A program made the translations under genes and the position numbers. The notes under the pieces were generated by a model. It was not told the origin of the DNA, did no database searches, and saw only the letters and a program-made list of their open reading frames with translations. Below, piece after piece: positions 59,240 through 64,000 of a DNA stretch of 64,000 nucleotides (position 1 is the first letter of the stretch; each line of letters begins with the position of its first letter). The DNA comes from JBKQVT01 sp963727245 (GTDB lineage Bacteria > Planctomycetota > Planctomycetia > Pirellulales > Thermoguttaceae), in contig CAVSFO010000016.1 of assembly GCA_963727245.1 (NCBI GenBank), positions 124,001-188,000 of the forward strand, in the 5' to 3' direction.

Positions 59240-60505
59240 TTACGGCAGCAGGCCGCGGGCTGCAATGCCTTCCACCACGCGGCTGACGGCCAGGTCCATC
59301 GCCGCTTGCCGCATCGGCTCCCGCGCCTGCTCGGCCCGCCGGCAGACCGCCTCGAAGGTGCTGAGCATGCGTTCGTGCAGGCGCTGCTCCACTTCTTCCC
59401 GGGTCATCTGGTCGCGCTGCGTTTCCTGGGTGTATTCCAGGTAGGAGACGAACACGCCGCCGGCGTTGCAGAGGATGTCGGGGATGATGGTCACGCCGCG
59501 CTGGTTGAGGATTTCGTCGGCCGGCGGGGTGAGCGGGGCATTGGCGCCCTCGGCAATGATCCGGGCGCGAATCCGCGGCGCATTCTGGGGCGTAATCACC
59601 GAGCCGGCGGCGGCCGGGATCAGGACGTCGCAATCGGCCTCCAGCACCGCCTCGCCGGGGACCGCGCTGCCGCCGGGGAATCCGTGGACGTGGCCGGTGG
59701 CCGCCACGTGCTCGGCCAGCGCCGCGATGTCCAGCCCGTCGGCCTTGAAGACCCCGCCGGAGAGGTCGGAGACGGCGACCACGGTGGCGCCCTGTTGGGC
59801 GATGGCGCGGGCGGTGACGCTGCCGACGTTTCCAAACCCCTGCACGGCCGCCCGCAGACCGGAGAGGCGGAGGTTCAGCCGCCCGCAGGCGGCGCCGACG
59901 ATGGCCGCCACGCCGTTGCCGGTGGCCTCGCGGCGGCCGACGATGCCGCCCAGCACCACCGGTTTGCCAGTCACGAAGCAGCCGTTGGTGATGGCCGTCC
60001 CGGCCGAGTAGGAGACGCAGTCGCAGATGTGCCCCATGTCATATTCATTGGTGCCCATGTCGGGGGCGGGGACATAGATTTCCGGGCCCAGGTGGCGATG
60101 GACGCTGCGGGTGAAGGCGCGGATGAGGATCTCTTTTTCAGTGGGCGTCAAGCGGGCCGGATCGTAGAGGATTCCCGCCTTGCCGCCGCCGAACGGGACG
60201 CCGATCAGCGAGGTCTTCCAGGTCATCTCCATAGCCAGGCCGGTGATCTCATCCAGGCCCACCGAGGCCGTCATGCGGATGCCCCCCTTGGCCGGGCCCA
60301 AAACGTCGTTGTGACGGACGAGAAAGAATTGGGCGTGCAACATGCCGCCGCCGGGCAACATCGGATGTACGTGGCCCTGGATCTGTTCCTTCGGGTCGAT
60401 GATGCGGCGCTGGATGTCGGCGGCCAGCCCCAGTCGCTGGGCGGTCTGCCGCACGTTCCACAAGGTGGTCTGCAAGATGCCGTTGGCGTTGAGCAAGTCG
60501 TTCAT
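59240..60505 (-). CDS. gdhA: Glutamate dehydrogenase (Glu/Leu/Phe/Val family)
   Basis: GDH interconverts glutamate and 2-oxoglutarate plus ammonium with NAD(P). The 421-residue protein has the Lys-binding PAKGGIRM and GVPFGGGKAGI, the active-site segment APDMGTNEYDMGH, and the Rossmann loop GFGNVGSVTA. Length and motifs are typical of hexameric enzymes. Cofactor preference cannot be told reliably. Intact; it is alone on the minus strand. Confidence 0.93.
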   Translation of the reverse strand: MNDLLNANGILQTTLWNVRQTAQRLGLAADIQRRIIDPKEQIQGHVHPMLPGGGMLHAQFFLVRHNDVLGPAKGGIRMTASVGLDEITGLAMEMTWKTSLIGVPFGGGKAGILYDPARLTPTEKEILIRAFTRSVHRHLGPEIYVPAPDMGTNEYDMGHICDCVSYSAGTAITNGCFVTGKPVVLGGIVGRREATGNGVAAIVGAACGRLNLRLSGLRAAVQGFGNVGSVTARAIAQQGATVVAVSDLSGGVFKADGLDIAALAEHVAATGHVHGFPGGSAVPGEAVLEADCDVLIPAAAGSVITPQNAPRIRARIIAEGANAPLTPPADEILNQRGVTIIPDILCNAGGVFVSYLEYTQETQRDQMTREEVEQRLHERMLSTFEAVCRRAEQAREPMRQAAMDLAVSRVVEGIAARGLLP

Positions 60506-60789
60506 GATCGGAGTAATATCGCAGGTCTTGCCTTGGCGTGCAACGCTCGATAATTGGGCGTGCCCAGCGTGCCGAACCTGAGGGGCCGAACCCTGCCGGC
60601 GCCCGCAGACTTAACGCATATTACCCAGCCACCCGGGCGGTCGCTTTATTCGCCTTATGCGTCGTGCAACGGATCTGCGGAAAGCAGGGGTTCTAACGAT
60701 TTTCTGGACTCTGCCGATTATCAGGCCGATGTTCACCAATGTGCCCCCCCATGTTTGCGTTCCAACTTAAAGAAAGGAACCCTGAAGAT
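60506..60789. other. Divergent promoter region (gdhA/lipoprotein)
   Basis: This 284-bp region between divergent genes contains no recognisable gene. The end has an AAAGAAAGGA ribosome site for the lipoprotein gene. Confidence 0.4.
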
Positions 60790-61110
60790 ATGAAACGCAT
60801 CTATTTTGCGCTGGCAGCGGCGGGTCTGTTGGTTTACCTGGCGGGGTGCTGCGCGGACGGCCATTGCCCCTCCGGCTGTGGCTCTGGCTGCGGCGGCAAC
60901 TGCCCGCAGGCGGCCCAGGGCGGCGGTGCCTCGGACGAAGGCTTCTTCAGTGCCTATCACGGCGAGGGCCTTCACCGACCTCCTGCGGAGACACAGGATC
61001 AGTATCAGGATGCGGGCGCGGCGGCGGCGGGCGCGATCACCTATCCCTACTATACCAACCGCGGACCGCGTGATTACTTCGACCGCAACCCCGCCAGCAT
61101 CGGTCCCTGA
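60790..61110 (+). CDS. Small cysteine-rich lipoprotein
   Basis: The 106-residue protein has a lipoprotein signal (MKRIYFALAAAGLLVYLAGC) with lipobox LAGC at Cys20. It continues with Gly/Cys-rich (PSGCGSGCGGNC) and acidic tail segments. Met 60790 is chosen because it starts the signal. Likely an outer-envelope lipoprotein of unknown function. Confidence 0.75.
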   Translation: MKRIYFALAAAGLLVYLAGCCADGHCPSGCGSGCGGNCPQAAQGGGASDEGFFSAYHGEGLHRPPAETQDQYQDAGAAAAGAITYPYYTNRGPRDYFDRNPASIGP

Positions 61111-61845
61111 GCGACCTGCGGCCGGACAAGAAACACAGACGCGCCTGCCGCGCGAGACATGCGACGTGCGATAGCACGCATTGCGGCGGGGCCCCCTCTG
61201 GCCCGCGGCCGTCATTATGTGGCATTATGTCCCTTGGCGGCAGACGCGCCCCTGGAAAGTCCTTCGGGTTCTGAAATTGCGCTGGCTCTCCTGATGGCTA
61301 GAGAAAAGGTTTCGCACGGAAGATCAGGACTTCTGTGCGGCGGCGGGCAGGGCGGAACGGCCCCGGGATCCCTCGCGCCGGCAACAGAACACCGACACCC
61401 TCCGCGGTTGCCCTCCACACACGCTGGCGGCAACCGCAGCCTTCGCACCAGGGGCACTCAGTCGCCGCCGAGTGCCCCAGCCCCAGGACCGGATCGCGCC
61501 GGTCTCCAGCCGTGCGGCAGCGGCCAACGGCGTTGCAGTGGTGCGATTGGGTGCAAGTTTGCGTCCTCCAGAATTCAGTATTACTAGAGATATACCCGAC
61601 GCTTTTGCGAAGTCAAAAATTCCGCAAAAGAATCTGCGTCGCGGCGGCCGTGCTTCGCGGCAACTAGCGTGGCGGCAATCGGTTGCGACTTGAGAAAAAA
61701 TTTTCTCGCGCCGCCGCCGCGCGTCCGCAAAGATTCACCAGCGTTCCCGCGCGTTACAGGCGCGCGACCTTGCCAGCGGGCACATTTCCGGCTGCGCAAG
61801 GACGCGCGACCAGCAGCGAGTTCGTTTCTGTCGCCGGAGGTCCAA

Positions 61846-61916
61846 CGTAGGTCAGGCACACCGTGCCTGACGCTCGTTTCGCAGGGGATTGTCAGGCACG
61901 GTGTGCCTGACCTACG
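61846..61916. repeat. Perfect 26-bp inverted repeat (TCAGGCAC type)
   Basis: Arms at 61846-61871 and 61891-61916 are exact complements with a core of GTCAGGCACACC, separated by 19 bases. Confidence 0.85.
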
Positions 61917-61939
61917 CGGCTGTTGCGGGGCGAAGATTT

Positions 61940-62013
61940 GTAGGGTGGGTCGAGCGCAGCGAGCCCCACCATCAGCCTTTTTGGTGGGGCTCGCTGCGCT
62001 CGACCCACCCTAC
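61940..62013. repeat. Perfect 31-bp inverted repeat (GGGTCGAGCGCAGCG type)
   Basis: Arms at 61940-61970 and 61983-62013 are exact complements (TAGGGTGGGTCGAGCGCAGC). The loop is 12 bases with T-rich sequence. It lies 12 bp past the 3' end of the membrane-protein gene and may act as a terminator. Confidence 0.85.
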
Positions 62014-62025
62014 TGCCTGCACCCA

Positions 62026-64000
62026 CTAATGCAGGATCGAGAAGAGGTTGTTGTAGTGATCGGTCCAAAGCGGGTCGGTCTTGACGCGACTCCGCTCCTG
62101 CGCCTCGATCGCCTCCGGCACCTCCGGGGAAAACGCCTTCAGAAAGGCGGCGTCCTCGGTCAACATGGCCCAATCGTTCCGCAGCAGGTCGTGAACTTCG
62201 TCATAGGGCACGAAAATCCTCGTCATGCCCAGGCGGGTTTGCTTGGCGATGCCGCGAACCACCGGGGCCAGGTACAGATACCGGTTGGTGATGTGGGCGG
62301 CGATTACGCCCCCCGGCGCCAGGTGTTGGCAGTAGATTTTGAAGGCCTCGCAAGTAAGAAGATGGGCGGGAATGGCGTCGCCGCTGAAGGCGTCCAACAC
62401 CAGGACGTCGAATTTCCGCGCGAGCGGCTCGCGCTCCAGCGAGAGCCGGCCGTCGCCCATCTTGACGTCGACCGTCGCCCCGCGCCGGCGGGCGTCGCTC
62501 AAATAGGTGAAGTATCGGGGATCGTTGGCGAGGCGATCGACCACGGGGTTGATTTCGTAGAAGCAATAGTCGTCGCCTTTGCGGGCGTAGGCGGCGATCG
62601 TGCCCGCGCCCAACCCGATGGCGCCCACGCACATCGTAGGCTTCTGTTTTTGCAGATACTGGATGGTGCGGCCGACGCCGCTGTCGTAGCGGTAATAGGT
62701 CAAGGGGATATGCCGCTTGGCCGGGTCCACAAACTGTTCGCCGTGCTCGATGGCGCCGTGCTTCATGACGAACTGGTGTTCGGCGGGTTCGTCGCGTCTA
62801 TAATCGCGGATGGACACGATGCCGTAGAAATTGCGGTCCTGTTCGACGGTAATGCTGTGCTGGGCGGCCACGGCCGTCTTGTTCCAGCCCATCGATGGCA
62901 GGAGGAGCAGGAGTTGCAGCAGCACAACCAGGCCGACGACGGCTGCGAGCCCGACGGGCGCCGCCAGGGTCAGCTTCAGTCCGAGGCGGGCCGCCCGGGG
63001 GACGGCGGCCAAGGTGATGGCCACCGCCGCCACGATGAAGGACAGCACCAGTCCGAGCCGCCACTCGAAGAAGCTTCGGAAGATCAGGGGCGCCACGAGG
63101 CTGACGAACACGCCGCCCAGGGCCCCGCCCGCCGACATCATCAGGTAGTATTCCGTCAGCCGTCGCGGATGGGGGCGGAGCCGCATCAACTCCCCATGGC
63201 AAACCATGCAGATCAGAAACATGGTGGAGAAATAGATCACCCGTTCCCAGAGGTAATTGACCGAGATGTGCTCGGGAAATTGCCCGCTCAGCCCGTGGAG
63301 GAGCGCGGCCGACTTGTCGAAGACGGTGTCCGGGTCGGCGGCGATCAGGATGGCCACGGCCGCCAGCGCGGTCCACACGCCCCGCACGTACCAGCGGGGA
63401 TGATCGAAACAGATGATGAACGACAGCAGGTAGAGCGCCAGCGGCACGATCCACAAGAAAGGCACGACCGCAAGGTCCTGGCAGACGTGGTTCGTCGTGG
63501 CCAGCAGCATCAGCGAGGCGCAGGCGGGCAGCAGCAGCCACAAGGCCCGCCGCAGCCAGCGGACGCCGGCCGAACCATCGTCGGTCGGGAGATATCCGTC
63601 GGCTGCGTCTCCGCCCGACGCGACTGCGGCGCCCTGCTGGGCCGAGGCCGGCAGCGTGTTCCAGCGCCGCCACAGCCACATCGCGCACAGCCCGCAGAGC
63701 AGCACGTATCCCCCAAATGCCCACGACCACAGCCAGGATTGCCGGGGCAGATCGAATGCCGGCTCGAAGAGGAACGGATAGGTCAACAGGGCCGCCAGCG
63801 AGCCGAAGTTCGACAGGGCGTACAAGCGGTAAGGCGAGCGGCCCGGATACGTGCGGCTGAACCACACCTGCACCAGCGGGCTGGTGGTCGAGAGGACGAA
63901 GTAGGGCAGTCCCACGGTGACCAGCAACAGCAAGAGGATTTTGCCCGCCGGGGCCTCGCTGCCCGTGGGCTTCCAACTCACGCCGGGGGCGATCGGCAGC
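62026..64000 (-). CDS. Spermidine-synthase-like membrane protein, 5' end beyond window
   Basis: This partial gene encodes a multi-helix protein whose C-terminal half is a SpeE-like AdoMet-binding domain (MCVGAIGLGAGTIAAYARKG, YEINPVVDRLAND, DVLVLDAFSGDAIP). The N-terminal half has many membrane helices (VTVGLPYFVLSTTSPLVQVW). Open reading continues to base 64000 upstream of the GTG at 63981, and the segment LPIAPGVSWKPTGS looks like the interior of the family, so the true start lies outside. Fused transporter/spermidine-synthase-like proteins are common in planctomycetes; the reaction is unproven. Confidence 0.8.
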   Translation of the reverse strand, partial: LPIAPGVSWKPTGSEAPAGKILLLLLVTVGLPYFVLSTTSPLVQVWFSRTYPGRSPYRLYALSNFGSLAALLTYPFLFEPAFDLPRQSWLWSWAFGGYVLLCGLCAMWLWRRWNTLPASAQQGAAVASGGDAADGYLPTDDGSAGVRWLRRALWLLLPACASLMLLATTNHVCQDLAVVPFLWIVPLALYLLSFIICFDHPRWYVRGVWTALAAVAILIAADPDTVFDKSAALLHGLSGQFPEHISVNYLWERVIYFSTMFLICMVCHGELMRLRPHPRRLTEYYLMMSAGGALGGVFVSLVAPLIFRSFFEWRLGLVLSFIVAAVAITLAAVPRAARLGLKLTLAAPVGLAAVVGLVVLLQLLLLLPSMGWNKTAVAAQHSITVEQDRNFYGIVSIRDYRRDEPAEHQFVMKHGAIEHGEQFVDPAKRHIPLTYYRYDSGVGRTIQYLQKQKPTMCVGAIGLGAGTIAAYARKGDDYCFYEINPVVDRLANDPRYFTYLSDARRRGATVDVKMGDGRLSLEREPLARKFDVLVLDAFSGDAIPAHLLTCEAFKIYCQHLAPGGVIAAHITNRYLYLAPVVRGIAKQTRLGMTRIFVPYDEVHDLLRNDWAMLTEDAAFLKAFSPEVPEAIEAQERSRVKTDPLWTDHYNNLFSILH

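Larger units (their letters stand above)
61111..62025. other. Long noncoding region with palindromic repeats
   Basis: Open frames exist but none is supported. It contains two stacked palindromes listed separately and several short AT-rich inverted repeats near 61602-61707. No RNA gene could be assigned. Confidence 0.4.

Noticed and set aside
61692..61707. Short AT palindrome near 61.7 kb as a terminator
   Set aside because: It has a two-base spacer, no adjacent gene end, and low significance in an AT-rich patch.

Overview
The window is GC-rich DNA (roughly 60-65% by impression) from a bacterium that is almost certainly a planctomycete, probably Pirellulales-like. The evidence is two PEP-CTERM proteins, a giant surface protein that begins with the planctomycete LEPR-XLL signature (LEPLEDRRLL), a XylR/AraC-type regulator, short secreted proline/tyrosine-rich proteins, a YrdC-phosphatase fusion, and many dispersed intergenic palindromes. 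The species cannot be named from sequence alone.

The main discovery is a complete diversity-generating retroelement (DGR) at about 8.9-14.75 kb, on the minus strand. A vWA protein, a PP2C phosphatase and a membrane protein kinase form a triad that resembles the TerY-P phosphorylation triad. The kinase has an outer Ig/cadherin-like region and a C-terminal formylglycine-generating-enzyme/C-type-lectin-type domain. The last ~40 residues of that domain are a variable region (VR, 10693-10816). It aligns without gaps to a 124-bp template repeat (TR, 8926-9049) that begins inside the end of a DGR-type reverse transcriptase gene. By eye I count 25 TR/VR differences, and all 25 fall at adenines of the TR sense strand. 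An HRDC-domain protein sits where Avd would be. The operon looks like a diversifying receptor kinase: targeted hypermutation of an outer binding surface wired to an inner kinase, phosphatase and vWA switch.

Layout. 0.1-2.1 kb: histidine kinase, panD, secreted EF-hand-like repeat protein. 2.4-5.05 kb: AmmeMemoRadiSam radical-SAM, AMMECR1 and Memo domains fused in one reading unit, with frameshifts. 5.1-8.5 kb: hypothetical proteins and a YrdC-arginine-phosphatase-like fusion followed by rpiB. 8.9-14.75 kb: the DGR operon. 15-17.4 kb: cysH and an orphan hydrogenase maturation set (protease, hypA, hypB). 17.5-24.9 kb: giant autotransporter-repeat PEP-CTERM protein. 25.9-32 kb: XylR-like regulator, methyltransferase, secreted duplicated-domain protein, and a lipid pair (FAD reductase plus cyclopropane synthase). 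32.5-36.3 kb: secreted protein, obg, coaX, fic. 36.6-44.7 kb: small secreted protein, sugar transporter, 43-residue basic peptide, UbiD, degenerate prepilin peptidase, LOG, GGDEF response regulator, CPBP protease. 44.8-53.3 kb: giant sedolisin/Ig-repeat surface protein and a PEP-CTERM protein. 53.7-64 kb: rplT/rpmI, folD, metallophosphoesterase, cutA, tRNA-Val next to an integrase remnant, glutamate dehydrogenase, a lipoprotein, and a truncated spermidine-synthase-like membrane protein.

About twenty otherwise well-conserved genes or gene joints are broken by single-base frameshifts (for example coaX, the sugar transporter, CFA synthase, the kinase). This pattern suggests assembly or sequencing indels more than real decay, so the coordinates of those genes span the frame changes. 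The rest of the window is ordinary housekeeping sequence with several families of palindromic intergenic repeats.
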